A stretch of DNA of 64,000 nucleotides from Deltaproteobacteria bacterium YD0425bin51. GTDB taxonomy: Bacteria; Desulfobacterota; Desulfobacteria; Desulfobacterales; YD0425bin51. The DNA is taken from assembly GCA_002753225.1 (NCBI GenBank), contig PDZS01000007.1, positions 1 to 64,000 of the forward strand, written 5' to 3'. Both the position numbers and the translations under genes were made by a program. The notes beneath the pieces are model-generated. The model was given only the letters and a program-made list of their open reading frames with translations. It was not told the origin of the DNA and did no database searches. Positions within the stretch are counted from its first letter, which is position 1. The number at the start of each line of letters is the position of its first letter. This document shows, one piece after another, positions 9,931 through 22,990 of this stretch.

Positions 9931-9951
9931 GAACAGCAAAAATAATACCAT

Positions 9952-9986
9952 AAAAAAAACCACGAAACTATCTCGTGGTTTTTTTT
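9952..9986 (+). terminator. rho-independent terminator of the ABC/DUF1573 operon
   Basis: AACCACGA (9958-9965) pairs perfectly with TCGTGGTT (9973-9980) around a 7-nt loop and is followed by an uninterrupted T run. The preceding A run extends the pairing. It lies 20 bp after the DUF1573 stop. Confidence 0.9.
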
Positions 9987-10091
9987 ATATTTTCAATAGG
10001 CAAATTCTTTTTGCAATAAAAGAAAGAATAATTTATACTGCATAGAATTATTTTAATATCATAATTTTATTTTTAAAAGGAAATAGAGATA

Positions 10092-12182
10092 ATGGATAAT
10101 AATTTGCAGAAAAATAGGATACTAATAGTTGATGATGCTTCTGCAAACATTAAGATAATTGGAGGAACTCTAAAAACAGACTATAAAATCAGTTTTGCAA
10201 CTAATGGTCAAGATGCTTTAAAAATAGCTTCGTCTGATCCATCACCTGATTTGATATTACTTGATATAATGATGCCTGGCATGGATGGATATGAAGTTTG
10301 CAGACGACTAAAATCTGATAAACGAACTCAAAATATTCCTGTTATTTTTTTGACGGCAAAAAGTGAAGAAGAAGATGAAGCTAAAGGCTTAGAATTAGGA
10401 GCTGCTGATTATATAATTAAACCATTTAGTCCTGGCATTGTAAAAGCTAGAGTTAAAACACAGATTGAGTTAAAAAAACATAGGGACCACCTTGAAGAAC
10501 TAGTGAAAAAGCGAACAGCAGAACTAGTGCATGCCAATGAACACCTTCAGGAAGAAATTTCCGAAAGAATAAAAGCAGAAGATGAATTAAAAAAAGCAAA
10601 AGTTGCAGCAGAAGTAGCAAATGAAGCTAAAAGTCAATTTTTAGCAAACATGAGTCATGAGATTAGAACTCCTATGAATGGAGTTCTTGGTATGATTAAT
10701 CTTTTGATAGATACTGAACTTACAGATGAACAACGTGAATATGCTGAAATGACACGTTCATCTGCTGAATTTTTGCTGTCAGTAATGAATGATCTTCTAG
10801 ATTTTTCCAAGATTGAAGCTGCTCAAATTCATCTTGAAATGGTTGATATTGATTTAAAAGCAATGCTTGAAGATGTTGTTGGAATGCTTGCCATGAGGTC
10901 ACTGAAAAAGGGATTGGAACTGACATGTCTCATTGAGCATAATGTTCCTGCTTATGTTAGAACTGACCCAGGGAGAGTTAAACAAATTTTAATTAATCTT
11001 TTAGGAAATGCAATAAAGTTTACTGAAAGAGGTGAAGTTTATATCCGCACATCTGTAGAACATGAAACTGAAAATAGTTTTACTTTGCGTTTTGAAATAG
11101 TAGATACAGGTATAGGAATTCCTGAAGATCGCATAGAAACACTTTTTAATTATTTTTCACAGATTGATAACTCTATGAGCCGCAAATATGGTGGTATTGG
11201 AGTAGGCCTTGCTATTTCAAAACAACTGTCTCTTCTTATGGGCGGTAAAATAGGTGTTAAAAGTGAGATAGGAAAAGGAAGTACTTTCTGGGTAACTTTA
11301 GTTATTGAAAAACAAAAGGATTTAACTAAGAAAAAAATACTTCCAATAGAAGAAATTAAAGGCTTAAAAGTATTAATTGTTGATGATAATGAAACAACTA
11401 TAAAAGCTTTAAAAGAACAATTAATAAGTTGGAACTGCTACTGTGATGATGCCAAAAATGGAAACTATGCCATAGAAAAATTAAATAGATCAGTAGAAAA
11501 TAAAGAACCATTTCATATTATTTTTATCGATGTCCATTTGCCAGAAATGGATGGTAAAACTTTGGGTGAAAAGATTAGCAGCCATGTTATATTCAAGCAA
11601 ATGGCAATGGTTCTGTTAACACCCATAGGTTACAGAGGAGATGTAAAGAAATTAAAAGAATTTGGTTTTAAAGCTTTTTTGACTAAACCTTTAAAACATC
11701 TTCAGGTTTTTGACTGTTTAAAAAATTTAAGAGGTGTTGGTTTTGGACCTACCATTGTAGCAAAACCTGCTTCTGTTGTTTCAACAATTGAAGAAGATAG
11801 AAAAAAGAATATTCGCATTTTACTTGCTGAAGATAATCTAGTTAATCAAAAATTAGCTTTAAGATTACTAGAAAAGCTAGGTTATAAGTCTGATGCTGCT
11901 TCAAATGGTAAAGAAGCAGTCGTAGCTTTAGAAAAAACAAATTATGATTTAGTACTTATGGATGTTCAAATGCCTGAAATGGATGGTTTTGAAGCAACAA
12001 AAATAATTAGAGACACAAAATCGAATGTATTGCGGCATGACATTCCAATTGTAGCTTTAACGGCTCATGCCATGAAAGGAGATAGAGAAAGGTGCTTAGA
12101 AGCAGGAATGGATGACTATCTTTCTAAGCCAATAAAACCTGATAAGCTATTTGAAATTGTTGAAAGATATTTATTTAAATGA
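10092..12182 (+). CDS. hybrid histidine kinase REC-HisKA-HATPase-REC-REC
   Basis: A 696-residue cytoplasmic kinase with no membrane segment. Domains: REC1 (8-125, acceptor D58 in [11 protein letters not shown]), a coiled-coil linker (130-175), HisKA with phospho-His H189 in [12 protein letters not shown], HATPase (N box [26 protein letters not shown]), REC2 (about 430-545, [11 protein letters not shown]) and REC3 (about 575-690, [11 protein letters not shown]). REC1 at the N-terminus suggests it is controlled by another kinase or phosphotransfer protein instead of sensing directly. It is a close paralogue of the 20969-22990 gene. Its stop overlaps the HD-GYP gene by ATGA, so this relay probably controls c-di-GMP breakdown. 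Confidence 0.93.
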   Translation: MDNNLQKNRILIVDDASANIKIIGGTLKTDYKISFATNGQDALKIASSDPSPDLILLDIMMPGMDGYEVCRRLKSDKRTQNIPVIFLTAKSEEEDEAKGLELGAADYIIKPFSPGIVKARVKTQIELKKHRDHLEELVKKRTAELVHANEHLQEEISERIKAEDELKKAKVAAEVANEAKSQFLANMSHEIRTPMNGVLGMINLLIDTELTDEQREYAEMTRSSAEFLLSVMNDLLDFSKIEAAQIHLEMVDIDLKAMLEDVVGMLAMRSLKKGLELTCLIEHNVPAYVRTDPGRVKQILINLLGNAIKFTERGEVYIRTSVEHETENSFTLRFEIVDTGIGIPEDRIETLFNYFSQIDNSMSRKYGGIGVGLAISKQLSLLMGGKIGVKSEIGKGSTFWVTLVIEKQKDLTKKKILPIEEIKGLKVLIVDDNETTIKALKEQLISWNCYCDDAKNGNYAIEKLNRSVENKEPFHIIFIDVHLPEMDGKTLGEKISSHVIFKQMAMVLLTPIGYRGDVKKLKEFGFKAFLTKPLKHLQVFDCLKNLRGVGFGPTIVAKPASVVSTIEEDRKKNIRILLAEDNLVNQKLALRLLEKLGYKSDAASNGKEAVVALEKTNYDLVLMDVQMPEMDGFEATKIIRDTKSNVLRHDIPIVALTAHAMKGDRERCLEAGMDDYLSKPIKPDKLFEIVERYLFK

Positions 12183-13207
12183 TTGAAACAGACAAAAAGG
12201 AAAAGATATTAATTGTTGATGATACACCTGTTAATATAAGAATGCTAGCTTCTGTACTTAAGGACGATTATAAGCTTATTTTTGCAACAAATGGTACAAA
12301 AGCCTTAAATATTCTTGAGCAAGAAGAATTGCCTGATCTTATACTTCTCGATATTATAATGCCAGATATTGACGGATATGAAGTAATGCAGAAGGTCAAA
12401 AACAATGAAAAGACCAAGGATATACCTGTAATTTTTATAACCTCAATGACTGAAGAAGATAATGAAACTAAAGGGCTTGGGTTAGGAGCTGTAGATTATA
12501 TAACAAAACCGTTTTCTCTATCAATTGTTAAAGCAAGAATTAAAACCCATTTGAAATTAAAGCAATATCAAAGTGGTTTAGAAGATTTAGTTAAACTGAG
12601 AACACAAGAAATTCTAGAAACACAGATAGAAATTGTTGAGAGGCTTGCTAGAGCCTCAGAATATAGAGATTGTGAAACAGGAATGCATATTAAAAGACTA
12701 AGTCACTATTCATTAGTCATTGCAAACAAATATGGAATGAATAAAAGTGAATGTGAGCTTCTTTTTCATGCAAGTCCCATGCATGATGTTGGAAAAATAG
12801 GAATTCCAGATAGAATTTTACTTAAACCAGGACCACTTGACGCTGAAGAATGGCAGATTATGAAAAGCCATACAGTTATTGGTTCAGAGCTTTTAGGCGG
12901 ACATCATTCAAAGCTTCTAAGAATTGCCCAAATTATTGCTTTGACCCACCATGAAAAATGGGACGGCTCTGGTTACCCCAGGGGAATTAAGTCTGAAGAA
13001 ATCCCAATTGAAGGTCGTGTTGTTGCTCTTTGTGATGTATTTGATGCATTAACATCCAAACGACCTTATAAAAAACCATGGACAGTAGAAGAAGCTATAG
13101 CTGAAATTAATAAACAAAAAGGAAAACATTTTGATCCTAAATTAGTTGAATTGTTTAATTCTATAATACCTGAGATACTATCTATTAAGGAAAGACTAGC
13201 TGATTAA
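12179..13207 (+). CDS. response regulator with HD-GYP domain (c-di-GMP phosphodiesterase, RpfG-like)
   Basis: A 342-residue protein: REC (residues 8-125, [12 protein letters not shown] acceptor Asp, KPF Lys) joined by a helix to an HD-GYP domain. The metal-binding HD is in [11 protein letters not shown] (His about 202), and the [13 protein letters not shown] block carries the HH and GYP signatures near 262. All hallmark catalytic residues are visible, so active hydrolysis of cyclic di-GMP is expected. Translationally coupled (ATGA overlap) to the upstream hybrid kinase, its probable phosphodonor. Confidence 0.94.
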   Translation: MIETDKKEKILIVDDTPVNIRMLASVLKDDYKLIFATNGTKALNILEQEELPDLILLDIIMPDIDGYEVMQKVKNNEKTKDIPVIFITSMTEEDNETKGLGLGAVDYITKPFSLSIVKARIKTHLKLKQYQSGLEDLVKLRTQEILETQIEIVERLARASEYRDCETGMHIKRLSHYSLVIANKYGMNKSECELLFHASPMHDVGKIGIPDRILLKPGPLDAEEWQIMKSHTVIGSELLGGHHSKLLRIAQIIALTHHEKWDGSGYPRGIKSEEIPIEGRVVALCDVFDALTSKRPYKKPWTVEEAIAEINKQKGKHFDPKLVELFNSIIPEILSIKERLAD

Positions 13208-13209
13208 GT

Positions 13210-16200
13210 ATGATATTAAATAAACTTAAAAAATTTAATCTTATTTTTATTTTTTTTTTATAATTTTACATCCTGCCTGTATTAAAACTTATAACAGTAA
13301 AACCCAACCACAAGTAAAAAACGGCTATATAAATCTTAAAGACTGGGACTTTATAAAAGATGGGGCAGTTTCTTTATCTGGAGATTGGGAGTTTTATTGG
13401 AATAATTTTTTATCCTCGGAAGATTTTTTAAGTAAAAATAATTCAAAGATAAATTTTATTAAAATCCCATCTGAATGGAATAAATATAAGCTTGATGAAA
13501 AAGCGCTTGGAAGAGATGGGTATGCTACTTTGCGTATAAAAGTTTTAATAAAAAACAGAAGCGAGCGTTTAGCATTTAAATTTCCTACTATAAGTACTGC
13601 CTTTGAAGTTTATGTAAATGGAAAAAGAATTTCAGGGGCTGGAGTTCCAGGAATTAGTTTTAAAACAACAAAACCAATGTATTTTCCTCATGTTGCATAT
13701 TTTATTCCTGAAAAAAATGAATTTGAAATTATATTTCATATATCCAATTTTCATCATGGTTATAGCGGTATATGGCAAAAAATTTTGCTTGGTGATGAAG
13801 ATGACATAAAAGAAATAAGAGAAAGAACAATTGCAGTAGATATCTTTTTAGTAGGAAGCATATTTATAATGGGTCTTTATCATATAGGGCTTTTTATTAT
13901 TAGGAAAAGAGATCCATCTCCACTCTATTTTGGAATATTCTGCCTTTTTATAACTCTTAGGTCCCTTGTTACTGGTGAATGTTATTTATATAAGCTTTTT
14001 CCTACTATTCCATGGGAATTTGGTCTAAAAGCAGAATACCTGACTTTTTATTTGGGACTTTCTGTCTTTGGCTTGTTCATGCATTCTGTCTTTAGACCTG
14101 AGTTTTCCAATAGAGTTTTAAAGGTTATTTTAATCATATCATCAATTTTTTCATTATTGGTTATTATTACACCAAACAGATTTTATGCTTATACAGTAGA
14201 GGCCTATCAGATATTTACTCTAATTACATGCGGATATTTATTTTATGTTCTAATAATATCTATAAAAAGAAAAAAGGAAGGTTCTATTGCCATTTCAATC
14301 GGTTTTTTTGTTTTTACACTTACTGTTATAAACGATATTCTCTATGTAAATCAAATAATTCAAACTACTTATATGATATCTGCCGGATTATTTGTTTTCA
14401 TATTTTCACAAGCTTTTCTTCTGTCACTTCGTTTTTCAAATTCGTTTTTTTATGCAGAAAAACTTCAAGCAAAATATCGAGATATTTTTGAAAATGCGAT
14501 TGAGGGAATATTTCAAGTTGCTACTGATGGCTCTTTTATTTCTGCAAATCCTGCAATGGCTACTATTTTAGGTTATACCTATAGTGATGATTTAATTTCT
14601 TTAAAAGCAAACATTAATGTTCAATGCTTTATTGATAGTGAAAATTTAAGCTTAAATCATATATTAAATAAGAATGATGCAATTTCTGGATTTGAAACAC
14701 AAGGGTATAAAAAAGATGGTGGCACATTCTGGGGCGCATTATCTGTAAGATCAGTATACGATGATAAAAAAAATCTTTTATATTATGAAGGCTCACTTGT
14801 AGATATTAGTGAAAAGAAGGAAAAAGAAAAAGCTCAAATGGAGCAGGCTGCTGCTGAAGCTTCAGCAAAAACAAAAAGTGAATTTTTGGCAAATATGAGC
14901 CATGAAATAAGAACTCCAATGAATGCTGTTATGGGTTTTACAGAACTTATGCTAAAAACTGATCTTTCTGCAAAGCAAAAAGATTATCTTTTAAAAATAA
15001 GAGCATCAGGTAGATCTCTTTTAGGAATAATTAATGATATTTTAGATTTTTCAAAGATAGAAGCAGGAAAACTAGAACTTGAAGAAATTAGGTTTAACCT
15101 TCGCGAGGTTTTAGATCATGTGCTTGATATGTTTTCCAAAAATGTTACTGAAAAGGATATAGAGATAATATTTTCAGCATCAAGGGATGTTCCTGTTTTA
15201 CTTATAGGCGATTCATTAAGGCTCACCCAGATAATTATAAATTTAACAAATAACGCCATTAAATTTACTCAAAAAGGTGAGGTTATTTTAAGAGTTACGC
15301 TTCTTGAATCAACTTTAGAGAGGGTTATGCTAAAATTTTCTATTCGTGATACAGGGATAGGAATAACTCCAGAGCAAATATCTAAACTTTTTTCATCTTT
15401 TAGTCAGGCAGATACTTCAACAACTAGAAGATATGGTGGAACAGGACTTGGTCTTGCTATTTGTAAACGTCTGGTTGAGATGATGGGTGGAGAAATTTGG
15501 GTTGAAAGTGAAATAGGTATTGGCAGTACTTTTTCTTTTACTGCAAATTTTGGAATTCAGACTACTTCAATATCTGTTGAACCTAGAATGAATTTTAAAA
15601 ATATGAAAGCGCTTGTTGTTGATGACAATTCAGCATCAAGGGAAATTTTTAAAGCACAGTTAGAAGATTTAGAATTTGAAGTAGATTCAGCAAGTCTTGG
15701 TACTGAAGCTTTAGTTATCTTAAAAGATAGTACTTTCCTATATGATTTAATATTTATGGATTGGAAAATGCCTGTAATGGACGGCATTGAAACTTCGAAA
15801 AAAATAAGGGAGAATAAAGTATTTAAGAGAATACCGATTATAATGATGACAGCTTATGGCAGAGAAGATATCAATAGGCAGGCTGAAGAAGTAGGAGTAA
15901 ACGCTTTTCTAATAAAACCTGTAAAACAATCTTTACTTTTAGATACAGTATCAGAGATACTAGGTAAGCGTGAGCCAAAAAAGCCTTTGGATGAAAAACA
16001 AGAGGAATCAGATTCAGTAAATAAAATTAAAGGTGCAAAAATTCTTCTTGTTGAAGATAATTCAATAAATCAACAAGTAGCAAGAGAAATTTTGGAAGCA
16101 GCAGATGTTATATTAGAAATTACTGACAATGGGAAAAAAGCAGTTGATAGGGTAAAATCGTTTCAGTTCAATGCAGTTCTTATGGATATTCAGATGCCTG

Positions 16201-17054
16201 TAATGGATGGCTATGAAGCAACCAGAAAAATTAGAGAATTAGGTATAGACGTTCCAATTATTGCTATGACTGCTCATGCCATGAAAAGTGATAGAGAAAA
16301 ATGTATAGAATCAGGAATGAATGACTATGTAACAAAACCTATAAATTCTGAACAACTTTTTTCAACTTTGTCCAGATGGATAAAAATAGATGTATCAAAG
16401 GTTTCTGATATATCTAAACAAAATACTACAGTTAGCGAAACCCAAATGGAAAAACTAATAAAAATATTGCCAGGCGTTGATGTTATAAGCGGAGTTAAGC
16501 GTCTAGGAGGAAATTTTAAATTATTTCAAAATCTTTTAAAGGAATTTTATGATAATTATTCACAAGTTCCATCTGATATAAAATCTGCAATTGAAAAATT
16601 TGATATAGATGTTGCAGGAAAGCTAGTTCATACACTTAAAGGAATTTCAGGTAATCTATCAGCTACAGAAGTTCATAAAACAGCTTATGATCTTGAAAAA
16701 GCAATAAAAGAACAAAATATAAGCGAAAGCAAAAAACTAGCTGGCAGGCTTGAAACAGTTATGAAAAAAGTAGTTATGCCTATTTTTGAGCAAAAAACTA
16801 TAGAAGTAATTGATCAAAAAATAGATTTACCTAAATTGAAATCAATTATAGAAAAATTATCCAAGCTTCTTCACGAAAATGATCTTGAGGCAGAAGATTA
16901 TATAGAAAGTCTAAAAAATGAGGTTAGAAACAGTCAAGAATTTATAGATATTAGTCTTGACTTGGAAAAGCATATAAGAAATTTAGACTTTAAAACTGCA
17001 TTATCTGTTTTACTTGCGTTTGCAGATAAATTAGGAGTTCACCTTAATGATTAG
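13210..17054 (+). CDS. membrane hybrid histidine kinase (7TMR-DISM, PAS, HisKA, HATPase, REC, REC, HPt) with N-terminal frameshift
   Basis: The uninterrupted frame has no ATG/GTG/TTG before TTG 13530, yet homology to the paralogue at 22990 continues upstream ([26 protein letters not shown]). A signal peptide starting at ATG 13210 ([16 protein letters not shown]) is in a different frame and joins it exactly at a run of ten T (13250-13259), giving ..IILHPAC. Domains: extracellular DISMED2 sandwich, seven TM helices (from [13 protein letters not shown]), PAS, HisKA (CAT 14901-14903 in [12 protein letters not shown]), HATPase, REC ([13 protein letters not shown]), REC ([11 protein letters not shown]), HPt ([13 protein letters not shown]) and a C-terminal helical module. 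The next gene overlaps it by 8 bp. Whether the shift is phase variation, slippage, mutation or an assembly error cannot be told. The shortest unshifted product starts at 13530. Confidence 0.85.
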
Positions 17055-19740
17055 CACTTTTGTAGTTCTAGGAGTTTATAATATAACATTTTTTATTTTA
17101 AAAAAAGATGATGAAGCACCACTTTATCTTGGAGTTCTATCTTTTATTTTAGCTTTGCAAATGCTACTTCTAGAAGGTACATTTTTGTGGATTTCATATC
17201 TTATAACAGTTATTTTTTCTTATTATATAACCATTTTTATTAGCAGTAACAAAAAAATAGAAGGAATAATTGGTTTTTTTATTTTATTTCTAACAGTAAT
17301 AGCTTCTTTTTTTTATTATATTAAAATATTACCTTTAGACTTTACTTTGATTGGATTTTTTATTTTTGTCTTTTTTGAAAGTCTTTGCGCATTTATAAGA
17401 TCATACAAACTACTTTATTATGAAAACTCTCTTGTTAGTATTACAGAGCAAAGATTAAAAGATGAAGTTGAAAGGGAGAATTTAAAAAGAGAATTAGAAG
17501 TTAAGACAAAAAATGAACTTCTTTTAAATATAAGCCAAGAAATTTGGAAACCTATAAGTACAATACTTGATTTAATAGATCAGATATTAAAGACATTACT
17601 AACATTAAATCAAAGAAATATGTTAAACCAAATTCAGTTAAGGGCAAATGATTTACTGGGAATTGTAAATAACCTTCAAGATTTTTCTAAAATTGAGGCA
17701 GGAAAGATAAGGATAGAAAATAAGACTTTTAATTTACTTAAAGTTTTAGAAGATCTTTCTGATGTATTTTATAAAAGTGTAGCAGAAAAAGGAATAGAGC
17801 TAATTGTTTCAATTGATGAAAATATACCATATCAGCTTTTAGGGGACTCTTTAAGATTAAAGCAGATTCTTATACATTTAATTAGTAATGCAATTAAATT
17901 TACAGATTCAGGTGAAATAGTTGTTCGTGTTGTAATGGTCGTAAAAGTTTCTGATCGAATAGGTCTTAGATTTTCAGTAACAGATACTGGAAAAGGAATA
18001 AGCCGTAAAAATATATCCAAATTATTTTCTTATTATGTACATTCAGATACAGAGCCTATTGGAGCAGGTCTAGGACTTGCAATATGTAAGCAGCTAGCTG
18101 AAATGATGGGTGGAGAAATTTGGGTAGAAAGTATTAAGGGAGAAGGAAGCGCTTTTTATTTTACTGCTGAATTTGGACTACAAATTAAAGAAGGTGAACT
18201 TAAATCAGTAAGTCCTCCAGTTGATCTTAAAGGGCTTAAAGTTTTAATTATAGATGATAACAGTACTTTTCAAGATGTTGCGCATGATATGTTAAAATCG
18301 TTTACATTTGAGCCAGAAGGGGCAGATACAGAAGATGCTGCTTTAGCAAAATTGAATGAAGCTAAAGTAAGAGGTGGGAAATATGATTTGATACTTATTG
18401 ATCTTACCATACCAAAGATGGAAATTACTGATACTGTTAGACGTATACGCCAACTGTTTGATATTCCAATAATAATTATGGCATCTTATGGTTTAGAAAA
18501 TGTTATACAGCAGGCTAAAGAAGTAGGTGTCATTGATTTTGTAACAAAACCCATAAAGCAGACTGTTTTATTTGACACTATTGTTGACGTTATTTCTAAA
18601 AAAGCTACTGATGCGTTGACTCAAGATCAAATGGCAACGAATGAATCTGATGCTATGAAACGTCTGATGGGTGCAAGAATTCTTATTGCAGAGGATGCAT
18701 ATGTTAATCAACAGCTTATTAAAAAGATTCTAGAAAAATTTGGTGCTATTGTTGAAATTGCAAATAATGGAAAAGAGGCAGTTGACATAATAACAAGCTT
18801 TCATTTTGATGTTATCCTTATGGATATTCAAATGCCTCTAATGGATGGGTATACAGCCTCAAAATTAATTCGACAGTTTGAAATATCTAGGTTTAAAGAC
18901 AACAAAAATATCTTTAATTCAAATTTTCAGGTGCCAATTATTGCTCTGACAGGTCAAACAGGTAAAAATGATAGAGACCAATGTTTTGAAGCTGGAATGA
19001 ATGATTATATTATAAAACCAATTGATACAGAAAAACTTTTTTTTGTTCTAGCAAAATGGATAAAATATCGTGAAAAAAATATAGAAGAAAAAGATAAAAT
19101 TTTATCTATAGAACATGATTTGGACTGTGATCTTCCTGAAATTATTTCCGGTATTGATATTCCTGCTGGAATAAAAAGGCTAGGTGGAAATAAAAAATTA
19201 TTTAAAAAACTGTTGATTGAATTTTATATAGAATATGCAAATACTTCACAGGAGATTAAAAATGCAATAGAGCAGGAAGATAGTAATTTAGCCATCAGAC
19301 TGGCCCATACATTTAAAGGAGTAGCAGGAAACCTTTCAGCAACTAAATTATATCATACGACAAATGAGCTTGAAACCATTATAAAAGAAAATCAAGTTGA
19401 GGATTATGAAAGAATTTTAAATTCCTTTGAATCTTCTTTAAATGAAGTAATAGGAGCATTAAAACAATTCGTTCAAGAAGAACATAAGCTATTTCTTGAA
19501 AAAAAACATCCTTCAGATGTTTCTAAAGTAAAAGAAATACTTTTAAAAATAGATACATGTCTTAATGAAAACAATTTAGATGCTGATGAATACTTGACAG
19601 AGTTAAAAGAAAATTTAGCTTCTTATAACTTCCGTGAAGAAATTAACCTGCTTGAAAAATATGTAAGAAATCTTGATTTTGAAAGTGCAAAACCAATAAT
19701 TAGTGATATTAATAGAAAACTTATGCTCAAGGAGAACTAA
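17047..19740 (+). CDS. degenerate membrane hybrid kinase (HisKA without phosphoacceptor His) with REC-REC-HPt
   Basis: An 897-residue paralogue of the preceding kinase lacking the extracellular sandwich and PAS. It has a shortened 7TMR-DISM-like membrane part (about six helices, residues 1-125), a coiled coil, HisKA-like helices, HATPase ([28 protein letters not shown]), REC1 ([12 protein letters not shown]), REC2 ([11 protein letters not shown]), HPt with intact His ([13 protein letters not shown]) and the C-terminal helical module. In the HisKA H box the expected SHEIRTP is SQEIWKP: Q164 replaces the phospho-His, and R and T are also changed. It cannot autophosphorylate at the canonical site. 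It could bind ATP, heterodimerise with its neighbour, or work purely as a REC/HPt relay. Overlaps the upstream gene by 8 bp. Confidence 0.9.
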   Translation: MISTFVVLGVYNITFFILKKDDEAPLYLGVLSFILALQMLLLEGTFLWISYLITVIFSYYITIFISSNKKIEGIIGFFILFLTVIASFFYYIKILPLDFTLIGFFIFVFFESLCAFIRSYKLLYYENSLVSITEQRLKDEVERENLKRELEVKTKNELLLNISQEIWKPISTILDLIDQILKTLLTLNQRNMLNQIQLRANDLLGIVNNLQDFSKIEAGKIRIENKTFNLLKVLEDLSDVFYKSVAEKGIELIVSIDENIPYQLLGDSLRLKQILIHLISNAIKFTDSGEIVVRVVMVVKVSDRIGLRFSVTDTGKGISRKNISKLFSYYVHSDTEPIGAGLGLAICKQLAEMMGGEIWVESIKGEGSAFYFTAEFGLQIKEGELKSVSPPVDLKGLKVLIIDDNSTFQDVAHDMLKSFTFEPEGADTEDAALAKLNEAKVRGGKYDLILIDLTIPKMEITDTVRRIRQLFDIPIIIMASYGLENVIQQAKEVGVIDFVTKPIKQTVLFDTIVDVISKKATDALTQDQMATNESDAMKRLMGARILIAEDAYVNQQLIKKILEKFGAIVEIANNGKEAVDIITSFHFDVILMDIQMPLMDGYTASKLIRQFEISRFKDNKNIFNSNFQVPIIALTGQTGKNDRDQCFEAGMNDYIIKPIDTEKLFFVLAKWIKYREKNIEEKDKILSIEHDLDCDLPEIISGIDIPAGIKRLGGNKKLFKKLLIEFYIEYANTSQEIKNAIEQEDSNLAIRLAHTFKGVAGNLSATKLYHTTNELETIIKENQVEDYERILNSFESSLNEVIGALKQFVQEEHKLFLEKKHPSDVSKVKEILLKIDTCLNENNLDADEYLTELKENLASYNFREEINLLEKYVRNLDFESAKPIISDINRKLMLKEN

Positions 19741-19747
19741 AAGTTAT

Positions 19748-20887
19748 ATGAATCATATTTTAATAGTAGATGATCTTTTAATGGATATTGAATTTTTAGG
19801 AACAATACTCTCAGAGTATGATATAGATAAAGCCTATAGTGCAGAAGATGCTCTTAAAATCATATCTTCTTGTAAGCCTTTTGATCTTATTCTCTTGGAT
19901 ATTATGCTTCCAGGAATTGATGGTTATGAACTATGTAAAATATTAAAATCAGATTCTAACACTAAAAATATTCCAATTATTTTTACAACCTCTAAAAATG
20001 ATATCAATGATATTGTTAAAGGTTTTGAAGTTGGAGCTGTAGATTACATTACAAAACCTTATCGTCCTGTTATTGTCAGGGCAAGAGTTAAAACCCACCT
20101 CGAACTAAAAAAGAATCAGGATCAGCTGGAAAAAATTATGAATGAAAGAATGATTCAAATAGAAGATGCTTTAAATGAAGTTAAATCAGCAAACCATACT
20201 AAGATACAATTTTTAACCAATGTTAGCCATGAAATTGTTACACCTATTCACAGTGTACTTAAAATGACAGAGCAGCTTCTTACAACTAACTTGTCCAAAG
20301 AACAACAAGAATATGCACAAACTGCAAGAGTTTCAGCAGATTTTCTCCTATCTTTAGTTACAAACATTCAAGATATTTCAAAGATAGAATCAGGAGAAAT
20401 GGATTTAAACAAAATTAATTTTAATCTAAAAGAATTTGTAAAATGCCTTATAAATTTGATTACTGTAGCAGCCCGCGATAAGGGTATTAGATTAAATTAT
20501 CAAGTTTCATCAGATGTGCCAGATGAAATATACAGCGATCCCAAAAGAATAAAACAAGTTTTAATCAATATTGCTGGAAATGCTGTTAAATTTACTGAAA
20601 AAGGAGAAATTACTATAGACATAAAAAAAGAAGAGGTAGGAAATAATTTATATTTGAAATTTGAAATTAGTGATACTGGCATAGGTATTGCATCAGAACA
20701 AGTTATAAATCTTTTCGATTATTTCTCCCAAATTGATGCATCTACAACTAGAAAATATGGTGGAGCTGGAATGGGGCTTATAATATCAAAGAGGTTGGTT
20801 GAAATTCTTGGAGGAAAAATTGGGGTTTTAAGCGAACTGGGTAAAGGATCGAAATTTTGGTTTACTATTCCATGTAATAAAAATTGA
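19748..20887 (+). CDS. REC-HisKA-HATPase sensor kinase
   Basis: A 379-residue cytoplasmic protein starting at ATG 19748 (MNHILIVDD, directly at the REC fold; the frame is open to 19703 but that extension is not domain-like). REC (residues 3-118, LILLDIMLPGIDG, TKPY), coiled coil, HisKA with H161 in NVSHEIVTPIHS, and HATPase (IAGNAVKFT; DTGIGIA; GAGMGLIISKRL). It is the minimal version of the 10092 and 20969 kinases, without their trailing receiver domains. AAGGAG lies about 13 bp upstream of the start, at the end of the previous gene. It probably receives phosphate from a relay and phosphorylates a separate regulator. Confidence 0.9.
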   Translation: MNHILIVDDLLMDIEFLGTILSEYDIDKAYSAEDALKIISSCKPFDLILLDIMLPGIDGYELCKILKSDSNTKNIPIIFTTSKNDINDIVKGFEVGAVDYITKPYRPVIVRARVKTHLELKKNQDQLEKIMNERMIQIEDALNEVKSANHTKIQFLTNVSHEIVTPIHSVLKMTEQLLTTNLSKEQQEYAQTARVSADFLLSLVTNIQDISKIESGEMDLNKINFNLKEFVKCLINLITVAARDKGIRLNYQVSSDVPDEIYSDPKRIKQVLINIAGNAVKFTEKGEITIDIKKEEVGNNLYLKFEISDTGIGIASEQVINLFDYFSQIDASTTRKYGGAGMGLIISKRLVEILGGKIGVLSELGKGSKFWFTIPCNKN

Positions 20888-20968
20888 CATATCGGTTTCA
20901 TTTTAATATATAGTTCCTATTATTATATATTAAATCATGCAACTAAAATTGCTTTATTAGAAATAGAA

Positions 20969-22990
20969 ATGACTCCTAAGAAAGATAAAATATTAATTGT
21001 TGATGATGCGCCTGTTAATGTAAGGGTGTTAGTGGGTACGCTTTCTTCTGAATATGATATTAGCGTTGCCACTAGTGGACAGGAAGCCCTTGCATTAATA
21101 TATAAAGAGGCATTTCCAGATTTAATTCTACTAGATATTATGATGCCTGAAATGGATGGCTATGAAGTATGCAACAGGTTAAGAAATGATGTAAAAACAA
21201 ATAGCATACCAATTATTTTTGTAACTGCAAAAGATCAGGAAGAGGATGAGGCAAAAGGTTTACTTCTTGGTGCTGTAGATTATATAACAAAACCTTTTAG
21301 CCCATCAATTGTAAGGGCTAGAGTAAAGGCTCATTTAGAATTAAAAAAACATCGGGACAGGTTAGAGGAACTTGTAAAAGAGCGGACAGTTGAACTAGAG
21401 AGAGCAAAAATTGCAGCAGAAGCCGCAAATAAGGCTAAAAGTCAATTTTTAGCAAATATAAGTCATGAAATTAGAACACCAATGAACGGTGTTATTGGAA
21501 TGACAAACCTTCTTTTAGAAACCTTTCTTTCTAACGAACAAAGAGATTATGCTGAATCAACAAAAACGTCTGCTGATTTTTTACTCTCCCTTGTAAATGA
21601 TATCCTTGATTTTTCTAAAATTGAAGCAGGTCAGCTTGATTTAGAAATAATAGACTTTGATTTAAAGGTTATGCTTAGAGATTTAGAGCAGTTAATGATA
21701 CCTAGGGCAAAACAAAAAGGACTGAAGTTTAGTTACACTATACCCCCAAATTTGTATTCTCTTTTGAGAAGCGATCCTGGAAGGCTAAAGCAGATCTTAA
21801 TTAATTTAGTAACTAATGCTATTAAGTTTACTGAAAAGGGAAGTATAGAAGTAAATGTAAAAGTAGAATCAGAAACAGAAAATAAATTAACTTTACGTTT
21901 CTCAGTTAAAGATACAGGAATTGGTATTCCAAAAGATAGACTTACATATCTTTTTAAACATTTTTCCCAATTAGATGCATCCCTTACTCGTAAACATGGG
22001 GGAGCAGGAATGGGACTTGCTATATCTAAACAATTATCAGAGCTTTTGGGGGGAAATATTGGTGTAGAAAGCGAAAAAGAAGGAGGTTCTACATTTTGGT
22101 TTACAGCAGTTTTAGAAAAGCAGATACTTGTTAATAAAAAGAAAGATTTGAATTCTGTATCATCTGTATCAATAGAAGGACAAAAAATTTTAATAGTTGA
22201 CGATAATCAAACTAATCGGAGAATATTAAGAGAGCATCTATCATCTTGGAAATGTGTTTTTGAAGAAGTAACAAGTGGAGAAGACGCACTGATTAAACTA
22301 AAAGAAGCTTATGATAAAGGTGTACCTTTTAAGATTGCTTTAATTGATATGAAAATGCCTGGTATGGATGGTGAAACCTTAGGGAGAAAAATAAAAGAGG
22401 AAGAAACGCTTAAAAATACCATTATGATAATGCAGACTTCAATTGGTTATAGAGGAGATGCAGTAAGAGATCAGGAAATTGGATTTGCAGCATATTTTAC
22501 TAAACCAATTATACCAAACATTTTATTTCAATGCTTAACAACGGTTTTGTCTAATGAAAAGGAAAAAATAAAACAACCAATTATTACTAGATATACTCTT
22601 CAAGAAAAGAAAAGACAAGATGTTAAGATTTTACTTGTAGAAGATAATTTAGTAAATCAAAAACTAGCTTTAAAACTGCTTCAAAAATTTGGTTATGCTG
22701 CAGATGCTGCAGAAAATGGTAAAAAGGCAATTACAGCTTTAGAAAAAAAACAATACGATCTTATTCTTATGGATATACAGATGCCTGAGATGGATGGACT
22801 AGAAGCCACAAGAGTTATCCGTGATCCAACTTCTACAGTTTTAAATCATAATGTACCTATTATAGCAGTTACAGCTCATGCCATGAAAGGAGATAAAGAA
22901 AAGTGCTTGGAAGCTGGAATGGACGATTATTTATCTAAACCAGTCCAACCTGATAAATTAGCTGAAGCCATAGAAAAACATATAAGTTAA
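20969..22990 (+). CDS. hybrid histidine kinase REC-HisKA-HATPase-REC-REC
   Basis: A 673-residue cytoplasmic paralogue of the 10092 kinase. REC1 (6-122, [13 protein letters not shown]), coiled coil (125-160), HisKA H166 ([12 protein letters not shown]), HATPase ([28 protein letters not shown]), REC2 (about 410-520, [11 protein letters not shown]) and REC3 (about 550-665, [17 protein letters not shown]). All receiver and kinase signature residues are intact. The stop overlaps the ATG of the following membrane kinase (TAATG), so the pair is co-translated and probably works as one pathway. Confidence 0.93.
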   Translation: MTPKKDKILIVDDAPVNVRVLVGTLSSEYDISVATSGQEALALIYKEAFPDLILLDIMMPEMDGYEVCNRLRNDVKTNSIPIIFVTAKDQEEDEAKGLLLGAVDYITKPFSPSIVRARVKAHLELKKHRDRLEELVKERTVELERAKIAAEAANKAKSQFLANISHEIRTPMNGVIGMTNLLLETFLSNEQRDYAESTKTSADFLLSLVNDILDFSKIEAGQLDLEIIDFDLKVMLRDLEQLMIPRAKQKGLKFSYTIPPNLYSLLRSDPGRLKQILINLVTNAIKFTEKGSIEVNVKVESETENKLTLRFSVKDTGIGIPKDRLTYLFKHFSQLDASLTRKHGGAGMGLAISKQLSELLGGNIGVESEKEGGSTFWFTAVLEKQILVNKKKDLNSVSSVSIEGQKILIVDDNQTNRRILREHLSSWKCVFEEVTSGEDALIKLKEAYDKGVPFKIALIDMKMPGMDGETLGRKIKEEETLKNTIMIMQTSIGYRGDAVRDQEIGFAAYFTKPIIPNILFQCLTTVLSNEKEKIKQPIITRYTLQEKKRQDVKILLVEDNLVNQKLALKLLQKFGYAADAAENGKKAITALEKKQYDLILMDIQMPEMDGLEATRVIRDPTSTVLNHNVPIIAVTAHAMKGDKEKCLEAGMDDYLSKPVQPDKLAEAIEKHIS

